A stretch of DNA of 64,000 nucleotides from NCBI GenBank assembly GCA_950295325.1, contig OX485806.1, positions 49,347,169-49,411,168 of the forward strand. Direction: 5' to 3'. Made by a program: the position numbers and the translations under genes. The stretch comes from Polytrichum commune. Taxonomy: Eukaryota > Streptophyta > Polytrichopsida > Polytrichales > Polytrichaceae. The notes below the pieces were generated by a model. The model was not told the DNA's origin. It saw only the letters and a list, made by a program, of their open reading frames with translations, and ran no database searches. Below are positions 32,802 to 45,727 of this stretch, piece after piece; position 1 is the first letter of the stretch, and the number at the start of each line of letters is the position of its first letter.

Positions 32802-33815
32802 TAGCTTCATGTGAATGTCTGTGTACTATTTAATATACCATTTTTTCTTCCGTTGGTTTTTCAGTTTGTGCACTCATTCCGCATGGAATTCATTGTATGT
32901 GTATCACTTTCGGAGTTTTTGGGATTGCATATATGAAATTGCATATTTAAGTTAACTTTTGACTTCGTTTTTTTTTATATTGTTCAAAATATTTTCTAAC
33001 ACCACTTGGTTACTTGTTAATGTTTGAATTTATGATTAATTGGATTGTTCATCACTTAATTCCATAATCGGCCTATTAATTCATACCCTTCTTTTTTAAA
33101 TTTAAGGGTTTCCACTCTTCTTCTATTATCGTTTTCATACATTTTTTTAATGATTGCTTGCGATTTTAGGCGAATGCTGGTTTGAATAAATGACCCTAAA
33201 CCATTACTGTCACCTCATGAAACTTGGCATTCAAGTGTCTTTACTAATATCTCTGCATGAGTATGTTCAACAATGATATGAGGTGCACACCTATATTACA
33301 CAATGGTCTACAAGTTGATTAAAGTGTACACCAACGACACTAAACTCTAAACATAAAACCCCTAGGCCTTGTCCAAAGCGGCCATGCCAAGACCGAACAT
33401 GAAATCTAAGCCATTGGGCATGTCGAGACCCAAATTGAAACCAATAATTCGATTTCAAATTTATGGAGTCAGGTTGAATGTAACTAAACATGAAACCCAA
33501 ACATGGCATGCCTACATTCAACCTGAAACCATAAACTTGACCTCAAATCAAACAACAAACCCCAAGGCCAGCAGACCTCGGATCCGAGGCCTTTTGCAAA
33601 GTAGCCCCTCCACTTGAAATGCCGAGACCCACCCAGAAACCACCAACTTTATACACAATCAGAATTTAGGGGCTCAAGCCATGAGGCCTGGGATCCGAGG
33701 CGTTCTCCAAGTGGGACTTAGTCCACCTCAAATGACAACCTGTAACCATCCGAAACCCATTCCCAACCTACAAACCTTATAAGAAAAGGTGCAAGCAAAT
33801 ACAATATAGGTTCCT
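32802..33815. other. 3' flank of the methyltransferase gene, no further gene
   Basis: AT-rich, with CATGAAACC/CCGAGACC-like short repeats around 33.4-33.75 kb. No domain-like frame on either strand. Confidence 0.5.
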
Positions 33816-33992
33816 CCACCACGGATATAGGTTCTTTTTGGCAATAAATTTGGGAAATATGCTTGAAATATGTGCAAAATCCACGGTCATAAGGGTCCTA
33901 ACTTTCGAACAATAGAGTTTTAAATTAACATTTTCTGCTCACGAGATCTGCTCACCGCTTACCGCTCACATCGTAGCATTCCTGCTAGTGGT
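33816..33992. repeat. Conserved right terminus of element 1
   Basis: CCACGGATATAGG, CCACGGTCATAAGG and CTCACCGCTTACCGCTCA match, in order and opposite orientation, the outer end of element 2 (45728-45893). The outermost shared sequence is of the type GCTCAC....TAGC.TT.CC. This is the best candidate for a transposon end. The mate at the transposase side was not found in the window. Confidence 0.6.
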
Positions 33993-35270
33993 TGGAGAGA
34001 ACTCTTTCATGGAGAAGGGGTTTTCAAAAATAGTGGGAAGGAGAGGTTGAGAGGGATGAAGCCTCCCGTGCAAAGATCTGTTGTTGGATTGCGAGTGCAA
34101 ATGTTGGATTAGTGAAGGAGAGATGCCATGCAGGAGAGGGGCATCGCTTCCCTAGTGGGAGCTCACAACGAACTCCACAAACCATTCTTGAGACTCGAGG
34201 TCGTGCAAGGATGCAGTTGGAGGGAAGAAGCAAAGTCCCGGTAGCTAGGAAGGAGCAATGCTCACACCGAAAACTTCGGAGTGGACACCCAGGTAATCTA
34301 CCTCAGCACCCAATGCAGAGGGAGGATAAATGTAGCTGTTGTTCTCAGGGTGTTTGAATGTAGTCGGTTCGAGGCGGGGACTTAACCGTTCTAGTAACAA
34401 AGCTTTGGATTGAGGGGGATTCTTGTTGGGAGAAGTTGGAAATTCGCTCTTGTCAAGATTTGAGGTTCCTCGAGCAAGCTGGAGGAGTGTCTGCAGGTCG
34501 GTGAGGAATGGGCAGCAGGGTGAAGTCGACAACGTGGATGGTAGCCACTGAGTGGAGTGTCGATCCGGTTGACCCCGTGCCCTGTAATGAGAGGAGAATG
34601 CTGGCAACTTAGGCTGCTGATTGACCTGAATGGCCCTGCCGCTGCGAAGGTTCGAAGTGCGGAAATTTTCAACAGCAACAAAAAAACATTCTGCATGATA
34701 ATAGGTGATTGCACCAGGCGAGTACTGCACCAGTGTTACCTTGGCACAAACATTTTTCCGAGTATTTCGCAGGAGCCTGCTTCTTGATTCTGGAGGTTTC
34801 GGCAGCAGCAAATATATATTTAAAAGGCAACCTTCACCTGATCTTCGTTGAGGTGGAAGTACTTGAAGGCGGTAAGTACACCGGTGTTGTAGGAGGGAAA
34901 ATGATTAGAAAAGGGTGTGCAGGCTAAGTTGGGACCTTGCTGGATCAAAGGCAGGGCATTCTGTGAGCTTGGCAGTGAGCAGTGGAGGGTCAGACTTGAC
35001 AATGGGACTTGCTGGGTTGAAGGTCGGGGAGCCGAGATGAAGCAGAAGGCTAGGGGAACGAGCTGTAAGGGAAGGAAGTACAATGGACCAGCACAGGGGA
35101 CATCCCACGGAGTGTGAGATTAGCTAAGTCAAAGGACAGAGGATTAAGTACCAGTTAGTTGTGTGGCTGTGTGATTAGGGCTTAGGAGTGATTGAGTGGC
35201 AAACACAATTTAAAGTGTTGTCGAGGTCACCTTCAACCCTGAGCCTTAGATGGTGTAACTCGCTGCTGAA
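33993..35270. other. Unassigned sequence
   Basis: One 188-codon minus-strand frame (34811-34245) is open but shows no motif and biased composition. I do not call it a gene. Confidence 0.4.
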
Positions 35271-35763
35271 CCGGTGTGGGAACACGCGAACACCAAAATA
35301 TCCGGATTGGCATTTTTAAGTGCCTAATCCGGTTTTGTCCGGATGACCCTAGTATCGTCTAGGGATTCTGTGAAGTGTAGGAGGTTTAGAACTCTCCGTA
35401 CCCGCTTATCTTCTACTCCTTAGCTGAATTTCCGGAAACCCCGGTTTCCGAACTTTCGGTATTTTGGGCTCTCTTCTTCTTCCGGAGTTTGCCTTTCCGG
35501 ATTGCACCTTTAGGTCCTAATTATAATACTTACTCGCCCCTCTGATCCAGATTTACCCCTCTACGTTATACCCTCTAGAATAGGTGGTTTCTTCCTGTGA
35601 AGACGTCCCTTATAAGATTGGGATCTGGATATTCCCTCACAACCAATCCGGATTGGCCAAATCCGTCTTAGCATGTCACACAGGGAGTTCCGGATTATAT
35701 CTTAGGACCACAACGACCGGAGTATTCCGGATTCCAACCGGAGATCTGACTCGACGGGATAAG

Positions 35764-36232
35764 TGGGTGATCCGTACCATTTTCCGGATTGTCCCGCCCA
35801 CAAGCGGTGAGACCTCTTCAGTAGATCAAATTGGCGCAAGTCCGGATCCCTTCCGAATCTTTGCCCAGTCCTCCCCACGGCTATCTCACCTAGGCGTTAC
35901 CCAGACATCTGGAACAATGAGGTTCCCTTCCCACTACACTTCGGAGATGGCCTCCAACCCGGAATCCTAATTGTTCCGGTCCTCCCCTCCTCTTTCTGAC
36001 GGATCGATCCGGCTACCACTTCCTGGGACTCTATTCAATCTGAGCTAACTGGGTGATCCGTACTACTTTCCGGATTGGTCCGTCTAAGGGCGGTGGGACC
36101 TCTGCAGAAGCTCGGATGGCGCAAGTCCGGATCCCTTCCGGATCTCACCCAATCCTCCCAGCGGCTATCCCACCTAGACGTTACTCAACCATCCAGAATA
36201 GTGAGGTTTCCTTCCCACTACACACAGAGAGG
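35764..36232. repeat. ~180-bp direct repeat pair
   Basis: 35764-35945 and 36051-36232 both begin TGGGTGATCCGTAC and contain GCGCAAGTCCGGATCCCTTC, with about 80% identity by eye and a spacing of about 287 bp. Confidence 0.8.
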
Positions 36233-36667
36233 ATCCGCAAGGTAATAACTAGGTCTGATCCGGGTCTCCTCTCCTATGCCCTATCCGGAACTCCTATCCC
36301 CTCATGCTTTCCCTCCTCCGCTAACAATCTCAGAATCATTCATACGAAAAATCAAGCAAGGACAGTCAAGGAGTGAGAGATCAAAAGAATTTATTAGAGT
36401 AGGAGCAATCAAAATACAACAATGGAGAAGGAACCCTTCTCCAACTCCTTATTCAGCCTTAAGAAGAGGCCCAAAATCCCTAACCTGAGGGCGGCCGCCG
36501 CTACGAAAAAAACCCTAACTGCATCCGTTCTCCCGGTTTTCCCGGATCAAGATCCGGATTTTTCGCTGACAAAACCCAAGGGAGAATTTTATTCCTCATC
36601 TTCAAAAACTCCTAAGTCCTATCTTCCTACCTCTATTTTGCCTAACTAATCTAACTACTATCCTAAG

Positions 36668-38718
36668 CTAAGAAGAGTGGTGCTTCTTCTGAGCTGCTCC
36701 CTCCTTTGAATGGTTGCCGAGTCCACTGACAGTGGATGATCCCCCTCCCGGCGATGCCTTCTGTAGCCGCGTGAGCATCCTCCTCATGTTCGGAGAAGGG
36801 GCAATCTCATCCTCTGAGTCCGCTGCTTTCTCGGTCCGCGGTGTTCCGGATCCTGGTGTTCCGGAAACTATACTACCCTTCCGGACGCTCCGGATCGGGG
36901 AAGGATTGCTTCCGGTGCGCTGTTCCGGATTATGTCCGCCCGAGATCGAGGCAGTCCGTGGATCCCTATTGGAAGTCGCCCTCGAGGGTGGCGGAGGGAA
37001 TGGGCTAACCATTTGGCAGTCCGGAGGAGACGACAGCGAGGCCTGGGTCATAGGGGTCTTGCCCCTGCTCGGAATTGCCTCTCGATCCGAAGTCTGGTGC
37101 CTTATCGGCGTCCTAGCCCTGTCCGGAGTCCGGGACAGATCCGAAGTCCGCGGGACAGGGGACTGGCCTCGTCCGGATCTAACAGACCCGGTGCTCTTCC
37201 GCCTCACCTAGGGAGAGCGGATCCTTTCTGGAGCTCTTCCGGAACTAGCAGGCCGAGAGCCGCCTCCTTGCTGGCTGGGTCCTGCAGACGTTGGCGGATT
37301 CTGGACCAGGGCGACTTCACCAACCACCTCGTAGAGGGTTCCGGTTGGAGACCCAGGCGGACCCGGATAGAGTACCCGCCGGGGTGTTCCGCTTGGCGGA
37401 ACCACCTTCTGGATTTCCGCCAGGAGATCCTTCATCGTCCGTGAGTATTTCACGAGGATGGGGAGGGTCTGCCTAGCGGAAGCGGGTTTCCGGACTCCAT
37501 CATCCGGTCGTAGAGATGCGCCTTGTTGACAATCTCTGCCGGATGCCCCACCAGCTCCCGGATCCGACTGAAGACCACTACCTGCTCTGCGTGGTACTTT
37601 CGGATCTCGTCGCTCTTCTGACTCAGCTCCTGAGTCATGGCCGCTACCTGCGCGGTGAGGTGAGCATTCTCCGTCTTGGCTTGCTCGAGCTCCTTCCTAT
37701 CTGCCCTCTTTGCCAACTCCCAAAGAATATTTCCGGGTCCGCAGTCGTCCAGGGCCTGGTTCGCTCCTCGGACGATGTGTTCCAGCCGGTAGTACTGGTT
37801 CTGCAGGTCCTCCATCCCCTCCTGGACCCGCTTGAAAGGATTTTCCGGAAAATCCCAAGCGGAGAGATCCACATTCCGCCAAGTGGTCTCCCGGCTGGGT
37901 CCTGGGTCCGGATGATGATGAGGGGGAGGAGAGATTGGCCTTTGGAGGGTCGGCGGCGGGCTTCCGGGTGAAGAGGGAGGTGCTTCCGAAATGATGGGGT
38001 CGCTGGAGGTCTCCATCTCGAGGTCTCCGGCTTCCGGATGGAGCTTGTAGGTGACCTCGTCCGCCGCTATCGTCAGTAGGTCCTCTTCTTCGGCCGTGAT
38101 GCAGTCGAAGTGCTGATAGAGGTGCAAAATGAAGGGGAAGAGGAAGGAGGGTTTCCGGCCTATATGGGGGAGGGCCCGCCCTACTATCTCTTAAATTATC
38201 AGCCCCCAATTCATAGGCCGGACTCCGGACATAGCTCCGAATAGGGTGTTAGCCATGGTAAGGCTAATCCGCTTCGGCTTGTCCGGGTTAAGGATGGGCA
38301 GGAGGAACTCTAACACCCTCCGCTCCCTAAGGTTTCGGTAGTTTCCGGGGTGAAAGTCGTCCTTTGGGTCCGCGTCCCCTCTAAACTTTCCGGCGAACAG
38401 GCCATCGCGGCAGCCGGCCCATCCCTCCGTAATTCCCCTTGGAAACCCGTAGACCCTATTTCAAACATCCGGAGTCCAACTATCCCGATCCGTCCTCTTG
38501 GTTTCTAACCACTGATTCCCTCTCTCGAACTTGAATTCTCGGAGGGTATCTTCCGCTCGGAGGTTCCAGGGTTTGGCGAGCAACCCCGCGCAACCCATAA
38601 CCCGGAGATCCTCCGCTAGCTCTTACAACTCCCCGTCCTCCCTCGGAATTGCAGGGATGAGGGCTTTGAGCAGAACCGGGATGGGTTCCCTCCGATCCTC
38701 TTCCCGTGCTTCCGGCAT
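36668..38718 (-). pseudogene. Gag-like retroelement gene, broken
   Basis: ATG at 38718 (MPEAREEDRREP) starts a frame with three stops (38623-38625, 38461-38463, 38191-38193) that otherwise continues to 37450. The middle reads FHPGNYRNLRERRVLEFLLP, TMANTLFGAMSG and ITAEEEDLLTIAADEVTYKL, a helical block resembling the structural proteins of plant retroelements. A coiled coil (ELEQAKTENAHLTAQVAAM) follows. After a frameshift near 37.46 kb a Ser/Pro/Arg-rich tail (37453-36668, one stop) completes it. The family assignment is by general appearance only; no protease or polymerase is present. Confidence 0.55.
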
Positions 38719-39345
38719 TTTCCGGCTTTCGGTCTCAACCACGGAAATTCTCTCCCCTCCGGATTCCCTCTCTTCCACTCAACTACTACGGAGTCCCGGC
38801 AAGCCAACTGTCGGTGACTGGAAATTACGGAGTCCCAGCAATCCAACTGCTGGCGGCTCGAAAAAAAAACAGCCTTGCCACTTGTTCTCTCAACAATTTT
38901 TCTTCTTGCAAAAAGTGGGGAGGAGAAGGAAGGGACCCTTAGATATCCTTCCTCCCTCTTCTTTCTCCTGTTACCGTTAGTGTTTAACGAAAAACGGTTG
39001 CCAACCGTTTTCCGACGGTTTTCCCCCAACCGTCATAAATCCGTTGTAACCGCCACTTCCGGGCCGTTGGTTAATCTTGGCGCAACCGTTATTTGGTCCA
39101 GACCAGCGGTCCGGACCATGATCAAATGGTCACCCTAATCCAATTTGACGGACCGGTAATAATACTCATTTTTATCCTATTTATCGTGCGAGGCGGATTT
39201 AGAATGCCCTATTCCCTAGTACAATTAATTTAACCTAAGAGACCCTATCATCCTCACACAAGTAGGGTAAAATACGGAAAATGGATCCGTATTTCCGTAT
39301 TTCCGTCGAATATTGGACTCCCACAACCGGTTTACATGGAAGTGA

Positions 39346-41261
39346 GTCCCACCAAAATTAGACCATTTTTGGTTTCCTTTTTTGTGAAGGTAGTTGCTTG
39401 CATACTAATATTGATTTCCTAGATTTGTAACACATTGCTTTAGTGCTCCTTTGAATTCTCAAGGAGTAATTGCCCTAAGTTTGCAAGGTTATGTTCCCCT
39501 AAATCCTAATGTCGAGGTTAAGTGTCATAGAGACATTCCATTCTTGTAAACCATATCTTTCATGGTTTGAATACTTAGCCCTGTTCCTATCTTCTCAAAT
39601 ATTCCAAGATTGCGTTAATAAAAGAGCATGTGGCTTTGATACATCTCAAGCATACTTCCTCACTAACGCAATTTGATTAGAAAGTATTTGTTTATGTAAA
39701 TTTGCGTATTTCAATCATTCATCAAGTATATGTTACTTTCATCACAGTCTTTAATCACTACTCAACATTTTACATTTGTATGTTTGAAATCACAATTGTC
39801 AATGTCTCTCTTATATTCTTTTCATGATATTCTTATCTATCTCCAATCCTTGATGATTTGAGATCTTAATTGAGTATGGTGATGTGGATCCTCTTGGTGT
39901 TTTTTCCTAGATGCCCGTTGATTATGCTCCTGTCGTCATTTGTTATTTAGAACGGTCCTTGATTCTGCCGGTGCTTGAGTATTCTTCTGTAAGTGTATTA
40001 TCCTACTTTTCTTCTTCCCAGTTTCATGCAATTTGTCGGAGCTCTATTTTTGTATTTTTCTTTTGATATTTGTGGAATCTTCTTCCTCTCTTGTGTTGAC
40101 TCCGATTTCCGGTCCTGTTGATGTTTTCTCTTTGGTGGCTTATGTTTCCCACTTATCACTTTAGCTTCTGTCTCAATTGCCAAAGTAACTGGTTCAAATA
40201 TTGATTCAGGTCTTATGTCCAATATTTGGTTCTAGCTCATTTCCATTTCCGAGTTAATCATGTCTTTCTGAGTTCTCCGAATCTCATGAATTGCTTAAGT
40301 GTAGGAGTGCAATTTCATAAACATTTTTTTTTTTCCGAAAAAAAATGTTGTAAGTGTTCAAATATTGTTTGAGTTTGAGTTTTGCAATTATCCTTAGCTC
40401 AAACTAAATGGCCTTAGGAATTACTCTTTTTTGCCCGATCCAATCGGCTCTGAAATAAACTCGTCTCAATGTCCGGAATTACCTTTTCAGGTTTTACTTT
40501 TCATTTCTATCTTTGTTTTGTTCGAGTGGTTTCCCACTTTCCTATCTTTCTAATTTCCAAGGCTTGAGTGGTTTCCCACGTTACTATCTTTCTAAACTCC
40601 AAGTTTTGAGTGGTTTCCCACGTTACCAAGCTCTTGTTGACACTTCACGTTAATTGTATCCGCGGCAAATGAAGTGTAATAAGGCCTCCTAGTGCCCTCT
40701 TATATATAGTCTTTCAAATCTACCAATTGTCTAATTTCAACAAATATTGGTCTCGGCTATAATTAGCATTGTGTGAGCCCAAAATGGTGCCTACATGTGT
40801 TCTTAAGTCTTTTGAGACCATTAGAAGTTATGTTTTAATGTTTTATTGATTATTCACAAAAATATAAAAAAGAGTGAAGCTTGAAGGAAGTTATGTTTAA
40901 GCATTAGGCTTGTGTGGAGTGGATTGATTAGAAGATTAGTAGTGTGAGGAAGCTCCTTAGTTGGTGAGCATAGTAGGTAGAGAACCAAGGATAGTTCCTT
41001 GAGTTAAATGTTTGAATTAGGATCTATGTTGTTCATTTGAAGGACAAAGGCTTAGAAGATAAGATGAGAGCCTACAAAGTAGGGGAGGATAACGAAGGCT
41101 TATCTTGAGCCTTGAGGGTGCTCACCTCCTCAAACGCAGTATATAAGCCCTCATTCTTCCCTCTCTCTTCCTCTTTCCTTCGTGCTCCTTGGCACCCAAC
41201 GTGTTATAAGTGTGGGTGTATAGGAAGCAAGATAGGAGCACGTGTGTGTGCATGGGTTTAA
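39346..41261. other. AT-rich gap without a gene
   Basis: No convincing frame. AGTATATAAGCCC at about 41138-41150 is TATA-like and lies about 110 bp before a solo LTR. A short three-fold GAGTGGTTTCCCAC repeat lies at about 40520-40622. Confidence 0.5.
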
Positions 41262-42234
41262 TGTCGCGCACCTCTCCATGAGGAGTGCCCGAAACACCAT
41301 GGGCACAAGGGGGACCCCGGAGTGACACCCGGGACTTGTGGCGCCGTTGGTGAGAGGGCCCAAGTGATCCTAGTGTGGGTGAGGTCCTCGGGCGTTGGGA
41401 ACGCCTCCCATCCACGAAGACTAGGAGGCACAAGGGTAAGGCCATGAGTTATGCGTAGCTCATGGCGTGGTGATTCTAGAAAGCTCAAGAACACCTCAAT
41501 CGGAGGTGTGAGCTAGGAGTTATGGCCATTTGAGTGGGGCGCTGTCCCGGGACAGCGCCCTGGTACAGCAGTGCCTGGGAGTGATTCCCGGGACTGCCAA
41601 GGTTCAAACAGGCATAACTTCCTCAAGACTTGCTCAAATGGAGCAAGTGAGGAGTCCATCGGCATCTACGTGAAGCGTAGATGAAGATAGAGTGGTTGGT
41701 TGTTATGATCAGACATCATACAAGGAAGTTATGATGGTCTGAAGCTGCTGGGGGGGTTCTAGGCCCAGCAGCTAAAGGAAAATGTCCACTTGGCCCCAAC
41801 TCTTGGTAGAGAGACAAGAGGTTGGTTGACGGTGGGTAGGGGCCCCGCGTGAAGTCCTAGAGGCTTATATGGGTGAGGTGGTGTGGCCTCACCCACCCGA
41901 GGCCGAACGGCAAGGCCTCCATGGGCATTGGCCCATTGTGAGGCCATATTTGCCTATATGGTTCGGGTTGTTGTAGTGTTGCTCCGGCAACGCGATGATC
42001 AACATGGAATTGGACTTCCATGGACGGAAGTCCACACCTAGGAATGGGTTACCGATTAAGGGGTGAGTCCCGAAAGCAAAGTAGGAGGGTTGGTTCCCTC
42101 CTATGAACTATAAGGTCCGGGGTAGGAGGAGCTAACCATTAGCATGGCGGAATGCGAATGGTTAGCGCTCGTAACCTTTGCTAAAAATTAAAAATTGGCA
42201 AGATTATCAAGGGGGCTTAGCAAGGGTTGCGACA
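41262..42234 (+). repeat. Solo LTR of the gypsy family, plus strand
   Basis: 973 bp, TGTCGC...GCGACA. Target duplication TTTAA at 41257-41261 and 42235-42239. It differs from the 3049 LTR by many substitutions and small indels, so it is an older insertion reduced by LTR-LTR recombination. Confidence 0.93.
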
Positions 42235-42589
42235 TTTAAGGTGGAGAGCCAAGATTGGTTAGCCTTGAGGTGGGCTTGACCTCTTGTTAGTAGTAGCTTG
42301 GGTTTGAAGAATTTAGACTTTAGTTTATAGCCTTTAATTTGTAGTACTTGGATTTATATAATGATTTGAAATTACAAAGTTTTATGGATGAAATATTGAG
42401 CATTGAAATATCGTTGTGAAGTGCAAAAATTATATTTATAGAGGAGCAATTAGTTTCATGGTAAGATAATTATAAAAAGGCCGAATGGGATCAACAAAAT
42501 TGCTGGAACTAGGTAGTAGAGTTACTGGACCGAAGAGGGTCGTGAAGGCTTAGTCTGCTGGTCTCGGGTAGGCTTGCAGAGCTGCTGGT

Positions 42590-43270
42590 TCGAAGAGAGC
42601 AGCTGGACGGGTTGAGTTGAGTCTGCTGTCTGGTTCAAGTTAGCTACTGTTTTAGTTAGGCTGGAAGCCACGTCATTTGGACAGGCTCAGCTAATCAGCT
42701 GCATGGTTTAAGTGAGCTATTGTTTTACTTAGGCTGGGAAGCCACGGCAGTGGACAGGTCCAACTAATCAGCTGTTTGGTTTTAAGTTAGCTATTGTTTT
42801 ACTTAGGCTGGGAAACCACGCTAGTTGGACAGGCTCAGCTAATCAGCTGCATGGTTTAAGTGAGCTACTGTTTTACTTAGGTTGGGAAGCCACGTCAGTT
42901 GGACAGGCTCAGCTAATCAGCTGCATGGTTTAAGTGAGCTACTGTTTTACTGAGGCTGGGAAGCCACGGCAGTGGACAGGTCCAACTAATCAGCTGTTTG
43001 GTTTTGAGTTAGCTACTGTTTTACTTAGGCTGGGAAGCCACGGCAGTGGACAGGTCCAGCTAATCAGCTGTTTGGTTTTAAGTTAGCTACTGTTTTACTT
43101 AGGTTGGAAAGCCTCGGCGGCTGGGTAGGTTAAACTAATCAGTTGTCTGGTTTAAGTGGGTTGCCGTCTTACTTAGGCTGGGAGACCACAGCAGTTGAAA
43201 GGGTTAAAACTAATCAGCTGGCTGGTTTAAATTCGTTGCTGGTCTTGGGAGACCACGGCAGTTGGAAGGG
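42590..43270. repeat. 74-bp tandem array
   Basis: The GCTGGGAA/GTTGGAAA landmark recurs at 42733, 42807, 42881, 42955, 43029, 43103 and 43177, exactly 74 bp apart, with a diverged unit on each side. Units contain CAGCTAATCAGCTG, itself a palindrome. Confidence 0.93.
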
Positions 43271-45005
43271 GTGAACTAATTAGCCGAGTTTAATCTTTAG
43301 CTAGTTTCGTGGGGTAGTGGATCGAGTCAGATTAATTGGTTCAACTAATAATTTAATAACTCCATGAAAATGTTGAAATTGGGAAGGAGTGGTGAAGGCT
43401 CGTGAAGGGAAGACCACGATAAGTGATACAAGTATTTTTTAATACTTAAGCTTATGTACTTCATGGAACCAACATGCGAGGGTTCATGTAACAGTGAGGA
43501 ATCAACGGCAAAGACTCGATTCACAAGAGGAAAATCTTTGAAGGCATGTGTGGCAAAGGCGGCCGGGTGGACGTTGGAGAAAGCTAAGGATGTAACCTTA
43601 CTCGACATCAAGGAATATAAAATGACATGATGTGGGTTAAGTCGGAAGTCATTAAGTCGTGTACATTCCAATGGTATATTGGAATTATACATTGAAATAC
43701 TAAGGAGGGAGTTACTACGTGTCATCCCAACATTTCACACTCGGGCTAAGACGAAACCAAGGGTGGGGAACTTTGGGTGACACACTATATCTTTAAATAT
43801 CCTGAATTCAAAAGTCTTTAATCTAAATGCTAGAAATCTACCATCCTTAAGCTGTACTAACTAGGTACATCTCCTTCAGTTGAAAGTTCATCATAATCCT
43901 ATTCATCCATTGAATTAAACATGTGTCCTAATAGAAGGGTGTCCCTTCGACTCTCAGTCCGTTCCCGAGTTATTCCTGAGCCGCTCCCGCTCTCGGCCCA
44001 TTCCCAAGATGTTCCCGGTATGCTCCCGATGATCCTCCCCGTTCCTGGGGCGTTCTCGGTTCTCTCATACGTTCCCGGTTCTCTTGGCCCGTCCCCGAGC
44101 CGCTACCGCTCTCAGCTCGTGCCAGCCCTTGGTCACTTCAGTTGGTTCCTCAGTCGTGGTCCTTAACATGTCTCCCCCTTCACCCTCAATGCCCATCCTT
44201 GCAGGCCCTTCACTCCTGTCTCTCAATTCCTTTCGCTCGGCCGTGGTCACGCCCTTGGCCTCTCCGTCGTTCTTGATACCGCAGCCGGTGTGGGGTGCGA
44301 GCCTAAGTGGCTTCTCAAGTGTTGGCATTGTAGGTTCCTTCAATCGATAGGTAGCTTAGGTTAGTGAGGTGTATGCCCAAGTAGAGGTTAAGCATTAAGT
44401 GACCAACTTAGGATAGCTCATTGTGGTAGGGTTTAGGGCTTAAATGTGATGTGGGAGATTTAATTAGTAAGGGTATTGGGGAATACTCACAAGGGTAAGG
44501 AGCATTTCTAAATGCTTGTGACCTTGGAACCTTTTGAATAAAATTGTGTGCTTGATATTTATATTGTGAGAAATTTGGTACTGATTTACAACGGTGAAGT
44601 AAGGTCATCCAAGTGCATGTAAGCCATAGGCTTCCACACGGACTACGACACATAAGGGTGGAGGTTTAGGGCTCACACACGTTGTTGGATTCTCATCCAT
44701 CTGAATTTTATTTAGCATGTGTTCTTATAAACGGAAAAATGCCCATGCCTTTTCATTTTCCCAGACTAGTTGTGCCTTCAACCGTCACGAATCAGTCGTT
44801 CCCACTGGCTGTCCACGATCCTAAAATGAGCCATGTTCTCACTGGTCTTCCAAGCTCTTAAATTGTGCCCCGTTCTCACTGGTCTCCTTGGCATTCTCAT
44901 CTTCCTCCTACCACTTCCAGGGTTTCCTCGTCCTCTCTTTGCCTTCTTGCTGCTTTGGTGAAGGTTGCTCGGTGCCTCTACAGAAGTCCACATCTTACCA
45001 TCGGT
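43271..45005. other. Unassigned sequence
   Basis: No gene recognised. A GTTCCCGG/CTCTCGG-rich stretch at 43940-44120 is low-complexity, and its open frames on both strands look like shadows of that bias. Confidence 0.45.
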
Positions 45006-45727
45006 CACCGATTAAGGAGCGGGTCGCAAATGCAAGTGTAGGAGGGTTGGTCCCCCTCCTATGAACTAAGAGGTCTATTGTATGGGAGCTAATCATTAGC
45101 ATGGCGGAATGCGGAGGGTGAGCGCTTGTGACTATTGCTAGAATTCAATAATAACCAAGTTAGTTAAGGGACCTTAGCAAGGGGTGCAACAATTAAGTAA
45201 CCCAAAGCACGAAGGCTTCTAGGTGAGCTTTGCAAGGGCAAAATGCTCAAAGAGGTCAAGTTAGTGGACATATTGCTCAAGTATAAGCAAAGTTGGGTGT
45301 ATGTACCACAAGGCAAGTTGAGGCTATTGGTTTTTAAGGAAAAATACCATAATTCCATTGCCGGCCATGGAGGAAAAAAAACCATCATAGAATGGTGTTA
45401 AAGAGGTATCATTGGTCATGCATGAAGGAGGACATAGCCTACTTTCTAAAGGCTTGGGTGGATGCCAAGTGAACCAAACCTCTTCCCAAAGGCAATTTGG
45501 CCTCTTGCAACCTTTGCCTATCCCGTTGGTGCCATGGCATGGTATGTGCATGGACTTCAACACAAGTTTGCCGGAGTCACAATGGTATGATGCCATCTTG
45601 GTGATGGTAGATTGGTTTGCCAAGTTGGCACACATGGTGCCGATTGTGGGAACCGCAACCACGTTGGAGATCGAATAGCCTTTTCTCAAAGGATTGTCGT
45701 GATTGTGTCATATCAAGATCCAAAGTT
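45006..45727 (+). mobile_element. Truncated gypsy fragment: LTR 3' end joined to the integrase region
   Basis: 45006-45191 matches the last about 190 bp of the LTR family (ending GTGCAACA). It is joined directly to sequence matching 6848-7420 of the complete element: CCCAAAGCAC, ATTGCCGGCCATGGAGG, and the integrase segment PIPLVPWHGMCMDFNTSLPE. Everything between the LTR and the integrase is deleted. It ends abruptly at 45727, where element 2 begins. Confidence 0.85.

Larger units (their letters stand above)
21584..33985. mobile_element. Element 1: composite Mutator-like element with ParB-methyltransferase cargo (left end truncated)
   Basis: Gene order from left: transposase N-terminal half (minus), small basic-tailed gene (minus), shared promoter, ParB-methyltransferase gene (plus), conserved right end at about 33.82-33.99 kb. 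The same order occurs in mirror orientation from 45.73 kb to the window edge. Proteins of the two copies are similar but clearly diverged, so these are two old insertions of one family, not a fresh inverted duplication. The left end is lost with the C-terminal half of the transposase. Boundaries are approximate. Confidence 0.7.
35276..39345 (-). mobile_element. CCGGA-rich retroelement-like relic
   Basis: From about 35.28 to 39.35 kb the hexamer TCCGGA and its variants are unusually dense, ending sharply on both sides. The region holds a broken gag-like gene on the minus strand and a long structured, gene-free part. I could not identify LTRs, a primer site or a target duplication, so the class is unproven and the boundaries are compositional. 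Confidence 0.45.

Noticed and set aside
34245..34811. 188-codon minus-strand frame
   Set aside because: No domain, no homologue in the window, start codon uncertain, compositional bias.
38531..39138. Plus-strand frames rich in Ser/Pro
   Set aside because: Shadows opposite the minus-strand gag-like pseudogene and its leader.
43921..44350. Overlapping open frames on both strands
   Set aside because: Low-complexity GTTCCCG-rich stretch that keeps several frames open by chance.
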